64,000 bases of DNA from Caryophanon sp036309765 (GCA_036309765.1 JAXJTE010000106.1:1-64000), one strand, 5' to 3'; counted from the first letter of the stretch, positions 52,523-61,936 are shown. A program made the numbers and translations. Notes: a model not told the origin generated them from the letters alone.

Positions 52523-53857
52523 TCAGTCTGCTAGTTTAATAATGGTAATCTGTGGAATGTTTGCGTATGATAATGCGTCGATTAACTGTTGTAGTGCATG
52601 CTCACTCGTCACCCGTTCGAGTATGATGAACGCGTCGTCGTAATGATTTACTGGAATGTTGTAAGCGTAGTTTTGAACACCGGCATGCTCTGGGCTTTCA
52701 AATGTGTACTGGTTATAAATATAGCTGTCTGGGTGTGCATAAATCGGGCTTCTCGTTGTAGAGTGATACATCACACCATCACCAAGCAAGGCGGCAATGC
52801 GCATCGGAATGTACATAAACTCTCCTGTACCAAGCACGAGCGTTTTGTTGCCTCGTCGCATTTGCTGGAATGTCTGTTGCTTCGCCGCAAGCTTTGTGCG
52901 AATTGTGACGTCATCGTCCTTTGATAAGCCAAATCGTCCGCTGCCGATAAAGTACGGCGTGTAACAAATCGTCTCGTCGTCTTGCTTCGATGGCTCGGTC
53001 ATGTAATACGCATCGTCCATATGAATCGTCTCTATCGTAATATTCGGTGTAAGTGCTTGTTGTGCCCGCTGTGTGATGCGCTCTTCTGGTGCTTCACCGT
53101 GAACAGTAATACGCCCTTCAAGCACGTTCACCTCTTGAATCGTAATTCCATGCGCCGCTTCGAAATCACGGTACGCTTGACGATGCTCGTCGCTGCGCCA
53201 ATCTAAAATTGACACGATGACGAAGCGCTTTTTGTGTGGGAAGCGTGCTAAAATTTGCGCGATAATGTTTAAGTTCGTTTGACCCGTTGTTAGCTCATCA
53301 TCAACGAGTGCAATTTCAGCATCGCCGTCGAAAAATGCGCTGTTTTGCATGTACACGTTATGCGTCGTCGCGTGCGAATGCTCCTCCTCAAACGTCGTCA
53401 GCGGTGTTAAGTTGATTAGATGTTCACGCGTCGTATGTACGTATTCAATGTCGCCAGCAAAAGCATTGAAAAACGCATGCCCGAGTGCCGTCGCGGTTTC
53501 CGCAAAGCCAATTACTTTCATCGGCTGCGGAGCAATAACGGGCTGCTGCTCTAATGCAAGCAAGCTATCATGTAAGTTGTCGCGCGTTTTAATCGTTTCT
53601 GCAACTGCCTGCGCACGCACATCTGCTTTCTGATGCACAATGTCCATATAGCGCATCGCTAGCAACTGTCCGAGCAGCAACGGAATTTGCGGTGGCAACG
53701 CGATATGCTTCCCTAGTACGTTGCTAATGAATAGGAAGCTGCGTTTTTTATTGATGCGCATCGCCATTTCAAATAGCTGTGATTCGTTAAATTGATATGG
53801 GTTATTTGTGACGTGTACATCGACATGCACTTGATTAAGAATCGAGTACTTTGTCAT
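52523..53857 (-). CDS. Phosphoribosyltransferase with TRSP-type C-terminus
   Basis: A 444-aa protein: an orotate-PRTase-like domain with the PRPP loop IALVDDELTTGQTN near residue 195 and a C-terminal TRSP-like domain (TPYFIGSGRFGLSK; LVLGTGEFMYIP). It starts inside the CitE-like gene (23-bp overlap) after GGAGG. Predicted to build the ribosyl part of the Ter metabolite. Confidence 0.82.
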   Translation of the reverse strand: MTKYSILNQVHVDVHVTNNPYQFNESQLFEMAMRINKKRSFLFISNVLGKHIALPPQIPLLLGQLLAMRYMDIVHQKADVRAQAVAETIKTRDNLHDSLLALEQQPVIAPQPMKVIGFAETATALGHAFFNAFAGDIEYVHTTREHLINLTPLTTFEEEHSHATTHNVYMQNSAFFDGDAEIALVDDELTTGQTNLNIIAQILARFPHKKRFVIVSILDWRSDEHRQAYRDFEAAHGITIQEVNVLEGRITVHGEAPEERITQRAQQALTPNITIETIHMDDAYYMTEPSKQDDETICYTPYFIGSGRFGLSKDDDVTIRTKLAAKQQTFQQMRRGNKTLVLGTGEFMYIPMRIAALLGDGVMYHSTTRSPIYAHPDSYIYNQYTFESPEHAGVQNYAYNIPVNHYDDAFIILERVTSEHALQQLIDALSYANIPQITIIKLAD

Positions 53858-55040
53858 GACGAATCGCCTCCTCTAATAATAACGAGCGGAAGTCCTCATT
53901 CGGGTTGTACACACCGTACGTACGCGCTCGGTGCATAACGCGCTCTGCCCAGTGGAAATGTGGCTTCATTTCGTTCATTTTGTTATTGTACATACTTTTT
54001 TGCACACCAATTTGTCCATCACTGTTTTGCAAAATATTTTCAGCATCCATATATTCCTCATGCGTCACGACATACATCGCGTTCACCGGCAAAATATGCG
54101 TCGGATGAATAATCGTCTTGCCGACAAGCCCGTTAATTTGATCTAAAAATACTTCGCGCATTAAGCCATCAACGTATTCATTAATCAACTGTTCGCGTGC
54201 TTCTAAGCCGACTTGACCGTAACGCATCATAAATGGTGTTTCGCGCAGCGCGGTACGGAATATACGCGTTTTATTCGTAAAGTATTCCCACACCGGCCCT
54301 GAAATAACGAATCGATGCTCAGTGCGATTTAAAATATTAATAATATCCGCGATGCAATCACGCACAATCGTCACATCATAAATCGTCGAGTCAACGCGGC
54401 GACGAATACCAAATAAGCCACAAAAATCTGTCGTGCCAATACGTACGTTTAACACATAGTCGTAATATGTAATTAAAATCTCACGAATGGCCAGTAAGCT
54501 TTCAAAGCGACGTTCCTTAAAGATCACATCGTCTGATTCTAAAATCGGCATGCCATATAACGTATAACCTAACTCGTTTTGCTGCACAATTTGTTCAAAA
54601 AATGCCTTGCCATTTGCTTGACCAAACTTCGGAAAAACATAGCCTGTCAACGCGTTTTGCGCCTCGCCCAACGTTTTGATTACCTCTGCTAGTTGCTCAG
54701 GGTTGCGAACGCGCACGAAAATAAGTGGTAAATCCTCAATTGTTAATACACCATCGTCCATGAACGCTTGAAACGCTCTCATATTTTCCACTAAAATGTG
54801 AAACGCTTCCTCTAACTCCTCATCACCAACTGCATCCTCCAAATCGATAATCATCGACGTTAAGTACGGATGCTTTTTCATCAATACTTCCTGCGCTAAG
54901 CCTCGTCTTGTTGCTGGCATATACAATGCGCCACCTAAGCAATACGCCAAATCCTCGCGCGGTGTCAGCTTACTAAACTGCATCGGCTGCTTAAAAAAAA
55001 TGGTGTCATTTCGCTCTTCGTTGTATGAAAAAAAACGCAT
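53835..55040 (-). CDS. HpcH/HpaI aldolase / citrate-lyase-beta-like protein
   Basis: A 401-aa CitE-superfamily enzyme with metal/substrate residues in IIDLEDAV and VRIGTTDFCGLFG. First gene of the Ter biosynthetic operon, AAAGGAG before the ATG. It probably forms or cleaves a C-C bond in the metabolite. The upstream 270 bp hold the terminator of the terD genes and a MITE-like element, so this operon must be started by its own promoter, which I could not identify. Confidence 0.83.
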   Translation of the reverse strand: MRFFSYNEERNDTIFFKQPMQFSKLTPREDLAYCLGGALYMPATRRGLAQEVLMKKHPYLTSMIIDLEDAVGDEELEEAFHILVENMRAFQAFMDDGVLTIEDLPLIFVRVRNPEQLAEVIKTLGEAQNALTGYVFPKFGQANGKAFFEQIVQQNELGYTLYGMPILESDDVIFKERRFESLLAIREILITYYDYVLNVRIGTTDFCGLFGIRRRVDSTIYDVTIVRDCIADIINILNRTEHRFVISGPVWEYFTNKTRIFRTALRETPFMMRYGQVGLEAREQLINEYVDGLMREVFLDQINGLVGKTIIHPTHILPVNAMYVVTHEEYMDAENILQNSDGQIGVQKSMYNNKMNEMKPHFHWAERVMHRARTYGVYNPNEDFRSLLLEEAIRHDKVLDS

Positions 55041-55121
55041 AGATCAATCTCCTTTCTTTCACCTATTACACTTTCATTATCTATTCTTTTACCCTATTTT
55101 TCCCATTAAAAAACGTACGAT

Positions 55122-55248
55122 ATATATTGAACTTAAGACTGTAACCGCTCGTTCTTTTGTTTCGGCGGACGCTTTTCCTGCTGGAGTCGCCGCCTACACG
55201 TCAAAACAATGCGTTTGTCATGTTAGATACAAAAGTTCAATCTATATA
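55122..55248. repeat. MITE-like palindromic element, family B copy 2
   Basis: The ends ATATATTGAACTT (55122-55134) and AAAAGTTCAATCTATAT (55231-55247) are inverted. The interior matches the copy at 43101-43212 (CTGTAAC, TTCTTTTGTTTCGGCGGA, CACGTCAAAACAATG). It splits the Ter gene cluster between the terD genes and the biosynthetic genes. Confidence 0.72.
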
Positions 55249-55267
55249 GTCTGTATTGAAACAAAAA

Positions 55268-55293
55268 AGGTGATCCGCTTACACGTATCACCT
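55268..55293 (-). terminator. Terminator after the third terD gene
   Basis: Minus-strand AGGTGATACG pairs with CGGATCACCT (one mismatch), followed by TTTTTTG. It separates the terD genes from the downstream CitE-PRTase operon. Confidence 0.8.
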
Positions 55294-55309
55294 CTTTCAC
55301 ATTCTTCAC

Positions 55310-55888
55310 TTAAACGGATAAGCCGTATGCACGCACGAGCGCCGCTAAGCCACCTTGATAGCCTGAGCCGATTGCGTTAAACTTCCATTCCGCACCGTGG
55401 CGGTATAGTTCACAAAATACGACCGCTGTTTCAATAGAGAAGTCCTCGCCTAAATCAAAGCGTAGCACCTCATAGTCGTTATCTTGGTTTACTAAGCGCG
55501 CAAATGCGTTCGTCACTTGTCCGAAGTTTTGATTGCGCTGCTCCGCGTCATGAATCGTTACGGTAATCGCAATGCGGTGTACGTTCGCCGGCACTTGCGA
55601 TAGCTTGATTGTCACTTGCTCATCATCGCCATCGCCCTCACCTGTACGATTGTCACCTAAATGCGTTACCGAACCGTCTGAGCTTTGTAAGTTGTTATAA
55701 AAAATGAAATCGTTGTCGCTACGACATTTCCCTGATTCATCTAATAAAAAGATTGATGCATCTAAGTCAAAATCTTGCCCGCCGTCGAATGTTTTTACGT
55801 CCCAGCCTAAGCCGATTACAATATTTTGAAGCGATGGATCATTTTTCGTTAAATCAATACGTTGACCTTTGCTTAACTGAATTGCCAT
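55310..55888 (-). CDS. terD: TerD-family protein, copy 3
   Basis: A 192-aa calcium-binding TerD protein: N-terminal QRIDLTKNDPSLQNIVIGLGWD, the acidic DFDLDASIFLLDE, the second-site DNRTGEGDGDDEQ and C-terminal FCELYRHGAEWKFNAIGSGY. Tellurite/stress-related cytoplasmic protein family. CAAGGGGGC precedes the ATG. The C-terminus is nearly identical to copy 2. Confidence 0.92.
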   Translation of the reverse strand: MAIQLSKGQRIDLTKNDPSLQNIVIGLGWDVKTFDGGQDFDLDASIFLLDESGKCRSDNDFIFYNNLQSSDGSVTHLGDNRTGEGDGDDEQVTIKLSQVPANVHRIAITVTIHDAEQRNQNFGQVTNAFARLVNQDNDYEVLRFDLGEDFSIETAVVFCELYRHGAEWKFNAIGSGYQGGLAALVRAYGLSV

Positions 55889-56018
55889 TGGAATGCCCCC
55901 TTGGATTTAGAAGAATATGTGCGACTTCGCTCATCACGTCAAGGTAGACTTTTCATTAAAGTCCACCTGTCGTTACGAGCTAGCCGCTTCAACTGCATTT
56001 CACTTGTTATATCGAAAA

Positions 56019-56050
56019 GAAAAATGTCGAGCAAATGCTGGACATTTTTC
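56019..56050 (-). terminator. Terminator after the second terD gene
   Basis: GAAAAATGTC pairs perfectly with GACATTTTTC around a 12-nt loop, with a T-rich minus-strand flank. Confidence 0.82.
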
Positions 56051-56059
56051 GTTCTGCTA

Positions 56060-56641
56060 TTAACCTACTTGTAAACCGAAATCGCTACATAGTGCTGCTA
56101 AGCCGCCTTGGTAGCCCGAGCCGATTGCTGAGAATTTCCACTCGCCGCTATGACGGTATAATTCACCAACAACTAATGCTGTTTCGATTGAGAAGTCTTC
56201 ACCTAAGTCGTAACGAATTACTTCTTCGCTTGATGCTTCGTTTACAACGCGGATAAATGCGTTTGATACCATACCGAAATTTTGACCGCGTGCTTCTGCA
56301 TCATGGATTGTTACAGTGAACGTAATACGTTGAACAGATGCTGGTACGTCGTTTAATGCGATGACTACTGCTTCGTCATCTCCTGCACCGTCACCTGTTA
56401 AGTTATCGCCTGAGTGTACAACTGAACCGTTACCACCTGTTGTGTTGTTGTAGAAGATGAAATCTGCTGGGCCTGTTACTTTGCCGTCTTCACCTAATAA
56501 AAATACTGAAGAATCTAAATCGAAATCTTGCCCACCATCATACTTGTTTGTGTCCCAGCCTAGACCGATATGTACCTTCGTTAAGCCCGGATTTGTTTTT
56601 GTTAAATCAACCTTTTGACCTTTTGATAATGAAACTACCAT
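56060..56641 (-). CDS. terD: TerD-family protein, copy 2
   Basis: A 193-aa TerD protein with QKVDLTKTNPGLTKVHIGLGWD, DFDLDSSVFLLGEDG and DNLTGDGAGDDE, complete acidic calcium sites. AAAGGAGG precedes the ATG. Of the three it looks closest to TerE/TerD of enterobacterial ter operons. 32 bp after copy 1, so co-transcribed. Confidence 0.93.
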   Translation of the reverse strand: MVVSLSKGQKVDLTKTNPGLTKVHIGLGWDTNKYDGGQDFDLDSSVFLLGEDGKVTGPADFIFYNNTTGGNGSVVHSGDNLTGDGAGDDEAVVIALNDVPASVQRITFTVTIHDAEARGQNFGMVSNAFIRVVNEASSEEVIRYDLGEDFSIETALVVGELYRHSGEWKFSAIGSGYQGGLAALCSDFGLQVG

Positions 56642-56673
56642 GTAATGTTTCCTCCTTTAAATGTGTTCATGTA

Positions 56674-57282
56674 TTAACGGTAACGATTGACAACGCCGCT
56701 TAAGCCTTCATCTGTCGTACCTGTTCCAATTGCGCCAAACTTCCACTCATTGCCGTTGCGATAAATTTCGCCTGTAATAAGCGCTGTTTGCCCACCGTAA
56801 TTATCTGTTAAGTTGTAACGTAAAAGCTCTTCATTGCTCGCTGGATTTAGCACGCGAATGTACGCATTTTGAATCATACCGAAATCTTGATTGCGCTTTT
56901 TCGCTTCGTAAATGTTTACGACAAATACTAATTTGTTATATTGAGTTGGTACAGCGTTTAAGTCGATGAAAATTGTTTCATCATCGCCTGAACCTTCACC
57001 CGTCAAGTTATCGCCTGAATGCTTCACAGAGCCATCTGTACTTGCTTTGCGTCCGAAATAAACAACATCATCCTGGTTGACTAAACGATCGTTTTGCAGC
57101 ATGATTACCGATGCATCACAGTCGACGCTTGCGCCACCGCCACCACCGAATAAACCACCTAGCAAACCACCGCTTTTCTTTTGCTCAACAGGATCCCAGC
57201 CTAAGCCGACCTGTAAGCGTGAAAGACCCGCATTCCCTTTTGTTAAATCAATGCGTTGTCCTTTTTGTAAATTCACTACCAC
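56674..57282 (-). CDS. terD: TerD-family protein, copy 1 (with Gly-rich loop)
   Basis: A 202-aa paralogue whose first metal site is interrupted by a glycine-rich insertion (KKSGGLLGGLFGGGG) before SVDCDASVIML. DNLTGEGSGDDE forms the second site. It starts at GTG after GGGAG. The same FGGG-type insertion is present in the TerA-like protein at the end of the cluster. It is the first gene of the cluster; no clear promoter was found in the 300 bp upstream apart from a weak TTGCGT-17-TATAGC. Confidence 0.9.
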   Translation of the reverse strand: MVVNLQKGQRIDLTKGNAGLSRLQVGLGWDPVEQKKSGGLLGGLFGGGGGASVDCDASVIMLQNDRLVNQDDVVYFGRKASTDGSVKHSGDNLTGEGSGDDETIFIDLNAVPTQYNKLVFVVNIYEAKKRNQDFGMIQNAYIRVLNPASNEELLRYNLTDNYGGQTALITGEIYRNGNEWKFGAIGTGTTDEGLSGVVNRYR

Positions 57283-57581
57283 GAATATACAACTCCCTTA
57301 CATGTGTAATTTGTTGCTATACTATTGCTTACGCTTTCACGCAAAAAAGGTCATTTCTCAAAAAATTAAGCCTTTTTTCCATTATAAAAGCTCCCCCAAA
57401 ATAATGCCAATTTGCGCCCCACAAAATTACAGCGATTTTTTCAGCCTGAGATTTCTTCCTACAACCGCACCGCTTCTTCATCACACAATTTTTAGAATTA
57501 ACAAAATATTTTCATCATGGCAGTGGAAAATATGATAGAATAGTTCAACACGATTTTTAAGTTATGCGGAGGAATTGACTA

Positions 57582-58844
57582 ATGGAAGTTGCAGAACCAA
57601 AAATGTTACAAGTGGAAAACGTGCTAATTGCACATCATTTTTTAAAAGATGTCGTAGCGCACACACCACTGCAATATAACGATTATTTATCACAGTTGTA
57701 CGGTGCCAACATTTACTTTAAGCGAGAAGATTTACAGCACGTGCGCTCATTCAAGCTGCGCGGTGCATATTACAAAATTAAAAAGATCGAAAAAGATGCA
57801 CGTCCAGTAGGTGTCGTTTGTGCGAGTGCCGGCAACCACGCACAAGGTGTTGCGTACGCTTGTGCTCACCTACAAATTCAAGCGACCATCTTCATGCCAA
57901 AGACGACGCCGAAGCAAAAAGTAACACAAGTGCGCATGTTCGGACGTGAATTTGTCGAGATCATTTTAGCAGGCGATACGTTTGACGAATCATCAACAGC
58001 GGCACAAAGCTACTGCGAAGAACACGGCAAAATTTTCATTCACCCGTTCGATGATGTTGACGTAATGGCAGGTCAAGGTACAGTCGCAGTTGAATTTATG
58101 AACGATATCGAAGCACCGATGGATTACGTATTCGGCAGCATTGGCGGTGGCGGTTTAATGTCAGGCGTCGGCGCATACGTAAAAAGCTTATCGCCACAAA
58201 CGAAAGTAATCGGCGTCGAGCCAGCTGGTGCGGCAAGTATGAAAGCAGCATTCGAGCATAAAGAGCCAGTGACGCTACCACATATCGAAAAATTCGTCGA
58301 TGGTGCAGCAGTACAACGCGTCGGCAATTACACGTACAATGTGTGCCAGCACTATTTAGATGATGTCATTACTGTTCCAGAAGGCAAAGTATGTACGACG
58401 ATTTTAGAGCTGTACAACAAGCACGCAATCGTTGCAGAGCCAGCTGGTGCATTACCAGTAGCCGCGCTTGATTTTTATAAAAACGACATTAAAGGTAAAA
58501 CGGTTGTCATCATTATTAGCGGTGGTAACAACGACATCGGACGCATGCAAGAAATTAAAGAAAAGTCGCTTATTTATGAAGGCTTACTTTACTACTTCAT
58601 CGTCAACTTCCCACAACGCTCAGGCGCACTTCGTCAGTTTTTAACATCTGTACTCGGACCAAACGATGACATTACGACGTTTGAGTACACGAAGAAAAAC
58701 AACAAAGAAAGCGGACCAGCCCTTGTCGGCATCGAGGTATCTCACCCAGACGATTACCCAGGCTTACTAAAACGCATGGTTGAAAACGGCTTTGAATATA
58801 AAGAAGTAAATAACGATAGCACATTATTTGCGCTGCTCGTGTAA
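57582..58844 (+). CDS. ilvA: Threonine dehydratase (biosynthetic type)
   Basis: PLP enzyme forming 2-oxobutyrate from threonine for isoleucine synthesis. The 420-aa product has PLP Lys58 in SFKLRGAYYK, the phosphate loop GSIGGGGLMSG and a C-terminal ACT-like domain (RSGALRQFLTSVLGPNDDITTFEY) typical of isoleucine-feedback types. GGAGG precedes the ATG. No T-box leader was found in the 299-bp gap upstream, which holds no gene. Confidence 0.94.
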   Translation: MEVAEPKMLQVENVLIAHHFLKDVVAHTPLQYNDYLSQLYGANIYFKREDLQHVRSFKLRGAYYKIKKIEKDARPVGVVCASAGNHAQGVAYACAHLQIQATIFMPKTTPKQKVTQVRMFGREFVEIILAGDTFDESSTAAQSYCEEHGKIFIHPFDDVDVMAGQGTVAVEFMNDIEAPMDYVFGSIGGGGLMSGVGAYVKSLSPQTKVIGVEPAGAASMKAAFEHKEPVTLPHIEKFVDGAAVQRVGNYTYNVCQHYLDDVITVPEGKVCTTILELYNKHAIVAEPAGALPVAALDFYKNDIKGKTVVIIISGGNNDIGRMQEIKEKSLIYEGLLYYFIVNFPQRSGALRQFLTSVLGPNDDITTFEYTKKNNKESGPALVGIEVSHPDDYPGLLKRMVENGFEYKEVNNDSTLFALLV

Positions 58845-58853
58845 CAAAAAAAG

Positions 58854-58885
58854 GTGTGTGAAAAGTTTCGACTTTTCACACACCC
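58854..58885. terminator. Bidirectional terminator between ilvA and the ABC genes
   Basis: GGTGTGTGAAAAG pairs perfectly with CTTTTCACACACC around a 6-nt loop, with A-run before and TTTTT after. Confidence 0.93.
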
Positions 58886-58898
58886 TTTTTCATTTTAT

Positions 58899-59693
58899 TT
58901 AGCCAAGTAACGCGCGGTCGCTGTTCATCTTTTCGCCGCGAATTTTCTCAAACGCCGCCATTAAATCTGGAATCGTTAAGTTTGCCTTTTCCGCTTCGTT
59001 CACTTCTAAAATAATTTGCCCTTTATCCATCATAATGAGACGGTTGCCGAGGTCGAGCGCTTGCTGCATGTTGTGCGTCACCATGAGCGTCGTAAGCGAG
59101 TCCTTTTCTACAAGCTGCTTCGTAATGTTCGTAATTAGCTCTGCACGCGACGGATCGAGCGCGGCTGTATGCTCATCTAACAGTAAAATCGACGGCTGCG
59201 TAAACGTCGCCATCAGTAGCGACAACGCCTGACGCTCACCACCAGACAGCATGCCAACTTTCGCATTTAAACGATTTTCCAAATTCAGCGACAGCATTTC
59301 AAGCGCTGTACGGTAAATATCTTTTTTCTTTTTGTTTACACCGAAGCCGAGCGTGCGCGTTTTCGTACGGTTATACGCAATCGCTAAGTTTTCCTCAATC
59401 GTCATGGACGGTGCTGTACCTGCCATCGGATCTTGGAATACGCGACCGATATGGCGTGCGCGTTTGTATTCCGCGTCACCCGTCACGTTTTTGCCGTTAA
59501 TTTGAATTGTGCCGAAGTCCGGCGTAAGCGCTCCCGAAATCATGTTCATCATCGTCGACTTCCCTGCGCCGTTACTACCGATTATTGTTACGAAGTCTCC
59601 CGGTGCTAAATGTAAATTAATATCACCGAGCGCCACCTTTTCGTCTGGTGTGCCTTCATTGAATACTTTATTAATGTTTGTTAATTTAAGCAC
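58899..59693 (-). CDS. ABC transporter ATP-binding protein (TrpXYZ-type)
   Basis: A 264-aa ATPase with Walker A GSNGAGKST, signature LSGGERQALS and Walker B ILLLDEHTAALDP. The Glu-His pair after Walker B (DEH rather than DEP) is typical of the COG1101 family that goes with PF04392 binding proteins. It starts at GTG, overlapping the permease stop by 8 bp. Confidence 0.88.
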   Translation of the reverse strand: MLKLTNINKVFNEGTPDEKVALGDINLHLAPGDFVTIIGSNGAGKSTMMNMISGALTPDFGTIQINGKNVTGDAEYKRARHIGRVFQDPMAGTAPSMTIEENLAIAYNRTKTRTLGFGVNKKKKDIYRTALEMLSLNLENRLNAKVGMLSGGERQALSLLMATFTQPSILLLDEHTAALDPSRAELITNITKQLVEKDSLTTLMVTHNMQQALDLGNRLIMMDKGQIILEVNEAEKANLTIPDLMAAFEKIRGEKMNSDRALLG

Positions 59694-60699
59694 CTGGATT
59701 CCCCCTTACGTTGTTGCGAAATTGCTCTTTTCGTTTTGCCTTGCGTTTACGCTCTTTCATTTTCGCAAGCACTTGCGGTAAAATAAGCGCTAAAATAACG
59801 ATGATTGCTGTAATTAATTTTAAGTCCGCTGCATCTAACCATTCGATGCGCAGTGCAACAGCTAGTACAATTCGGTAAATAATTGCCCCTAAAATAACAG
59901 CCAGCGTCGTGCGCACAATCGTTTTCGTACCAAAAATGGCTTCACCAATAATAACAGAAGCTAAACCGATGACGATCATGCCGACACCCATGCTCACGTC
60001 TGCTGATTTTGCATACTGAGCAACGAGCGCACCAGAAAACGCAACAAGCGCATTCGATAAACCTAAGCCTAAAATAATGTAGTTATCTGTATTTGCGGAG
60101 AAGCTGCGAATCATGCGCTTATTGTCGCCTGTCGCACGAATCGCTAAGCCCATCTCCGTTTTTAAGAACCAGTCAACAATCACTTTAATACCTAGCGTAA
60201 TGACGATCATTAACACAATCGTACCTACCGTTGACGGAATCGCACCTGTTACAAAGCTGCTTAACATAGTTTTAACGCTTTCATCGATTGGAAGCGTCGT
60301 CCACCATGAGCCAAATAACGAGAACACCGACTCCGTATTTAATAGTGGAATGTTTGGACGTGTCGCCGCTTCTGTCGTCGTCCCCATAATGCGTAAGTTA
60401 ATCGAGTACAACGCAATCATCATTAAAATCCCTGATAATAGCGCGTTAATTTTTCCTTTCGTGTGCAGTAAGCCTGTACAGCACCCTGCGATAAAGCCGG
60501 CAACGATCGCTACTGATGTCGCAAGCAATGGATTGTAGCCGAGCGTAATCATCGCCGCTGCAACTGCCGCCCCTGTTACGAAGCTACCGTCTACCGTTAA
60601 ATCTGGAAAGTCTAAAATACGAAATGTAATGAATACGCCGAGCGCCATGATCGCATAAATAATGCCGAGCTCGACCGAACCGAAAATTGCGGTAAACAT
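59686..60699 (-). CDS. ABC transporter permease (TrpXYZ-type)
   Basis: A 337-aa inner-membrane permease of the branched-chain/COG4120 type with eight or so membrane segments and the C-terminal basic tail KMKERKRKAKRKEQ. GAGGAGG precedes the ATG. Homologues import tryptophan or other aromatic compounds; no leader here supports a particular ligand. Confidence 0.87.
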   Translation of the reverse strand: MFTAIFGSVELGIIYAIMALGVFITFRILDFPDLTVDGSFVTGAAVAAAMITLGYNPLLATSVAIVAGFIAGCCTGLLHTKGKINALLSGILMMIALYSINLRIMGTTTEAATRPNIPLLNTESVFSLFGSWWTTLPIDESVKTMLSSFVTGAIPSTVGTIVLMIVITLGIKVIVDWFLKTEMGLAIRATGDNKRMIRSFSANTDNYIILGLGLSNALVAFSGALVAQYAKSADVSMGVGMIVIGLASVIIGEAIFGTKTIVRTTLAVILGAIIYRIVLAVALRIEWLDAADLKLITAIIVILALILPQVLAKMKERKRKAKRKEQFRNNVRGNPGA

Positions 60700-60767
60700 G
60701 TTGTTCCTCCTCTATTTTGAATGAATGTATTGAACTGACGATGCGACACTTTTTACATCACATAAAG

Positions 60768-60803
60768 AAAGGCAGCTCTGCCATACTCCACAGAACTGCC
60801 TTT
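60768..60803 (-). terminator. Internal terminator between binding protein and permease
   Basis: Minus-strand AAAGGCAGTTCTG pairs with CAGAGCTGCCTTT (one mismatch) and ends in a T-rich flank. It probably lets the binding protein be made in excess over the membrane parts, a usual ABC-operon arrangement. Confidence 0.75.
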
Positions 60804-60807
60804 TTGT

Positions 60808-61797
60808 TTATTGTAAAAGCTCCGCGCCCCAAGAGTCTTGAATGTCTAAACCTAACGTATCTGCTGTTTCTTGATTGATTAATAGTTTTAAGTTTTGCGG
60901 ATATTGTACTGGTAAATCGGCTGGTGCTGCTTCACCTGTTAAAATTTTCACAGCCATTTGCCCTGCTTCAAAGCCGATGTCGTAATATTCAAAGCCGTAC
61001 GCTGCTAAACCGCCGCGTGCTACTGAATCAAGTTCGCCTACAAGCAGTGGTAATTTGTTCGTGTTCGCTACTTCGATTACTGATTCTAATGCTAATACAA
61101 CCGTGTTATCTGTAATGATGTAGAAGCCGTCTACTTTACCAACTAATGATTCGGCTGCTTGCTTTACTTCCGCAGACGTTGATACCGATGCTTCTTGAAT
61201 AACTAAGCCAAGTGCCGCTGCTTTTTCTTTTACTTGCTTCACTTGCTCTACAGAGTTCGGCTCACCAGCGTTGTACACCATACCGATTGTGTTTAATTTT
61301 AATTCTTGTGCGAACGCTAACGTTTTGTCGATCGTTTCTGGATGTAAATCAATCGTACCTGTTACGTTGCCACCTGGTTGTTCTATCGATTGAACAAGCT
61401 GTGCTGCCACTGCATCTGTTACCGATGTGAAAACGATTGGCTTTTCTGTCGTTTGTGCTAACGCCGCTTGTGCAGACGGTGTTGAGTTTGCAAAAATTAA
61501 ATCAACGTCGCTGTTTACTAAATTTTGTGCGATTGTTGTATTTAAGCTGTTGTCGCCTTGTGCAAGCTGTGCATCGTACTCTACGTTTAAGCCTGCTTCT
61601 TCTAATGCCGCTTTGAAGCCTTCGCTCGCCGCATCAAGTGATGGGTGCTCCATTAATTGTGTAATGCCGACTTTATACGTTTTTTCTCCTGTATCTGAAG
61701 ACGAATCATCCACTGCTTCGTCCTCTCCGCCACATGCTGCAAGTACTGTTATAACTGCCAGTAACATTAACATGAGCGTCCATTTTGTTTTCTTCAT
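60808..61797 (-). CDS. ABC substrate-binding lipoprotein (PF04392 type)
   Basis: A 329-aa lipoprotein: signal peptide with lipobox LAAC, acidic/Ser linker, then the ABC_sub_bind fold (VGITQLMEHPSLDAASEGF; LIFANSTPSAQAALAQTT). Family members include tryptophan-binding TrpX. AAGGGGG precedes the ATG. Confidence 0.88.
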   Translation of the reverse strand: MKKTKWTLMLMLLAVITVLAACGGEDEAVDDSSSDTGEKTYKVGITQLMEHPSLDAASEGFKAALEEAGLNVEYDAQLAQGDNSLNTTIAQNLVNSDVDLIFANSTPSAQAALAQTTEKPIVFTSVTDAVAAQLVQSIEQPGGNVTGTIDLHPETIDKTLAFAQELKLNTIGMVYNAGEPNSVEQVKQVKEKAAALGLVIQEASVSTSAEVKQAAESLVGKVDGFYIITDNTVVLALESVIEVANTNKLPLLVGELDSVARGGLAAYGFEYYDIGFEAGQMAVKILTGEAAPADLPVQYPQNLKLLINQETADTLGLDIQDSWGAELLQ

Positions 61798-61936
61798 CTG
61801 TTATCCCCCTTCTGTTACGTTGAAGTGCTAAATTGTTTCAAGATAACGTTTATATTAATACTGAATTTTCTATCAGTCAACAACATTCTGAAATTTCCAA
61901 TATTTAAAACGTCATTACACTTCTGTTTTTATTCAT

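Noticed and set aside
57283..57581. Possible T-box or attenuator before ilvA
   Set aside because: No T-box sequence, specifier loop or terminator with T-run could be found in the 299 bp.
61798..61936. Possible tryptophan T-box before the TrpX-like binding protein
   Set aside because: The minus strand shows no T-box consensus or terminator/antiterminator pair, so ligand assignment stays open.
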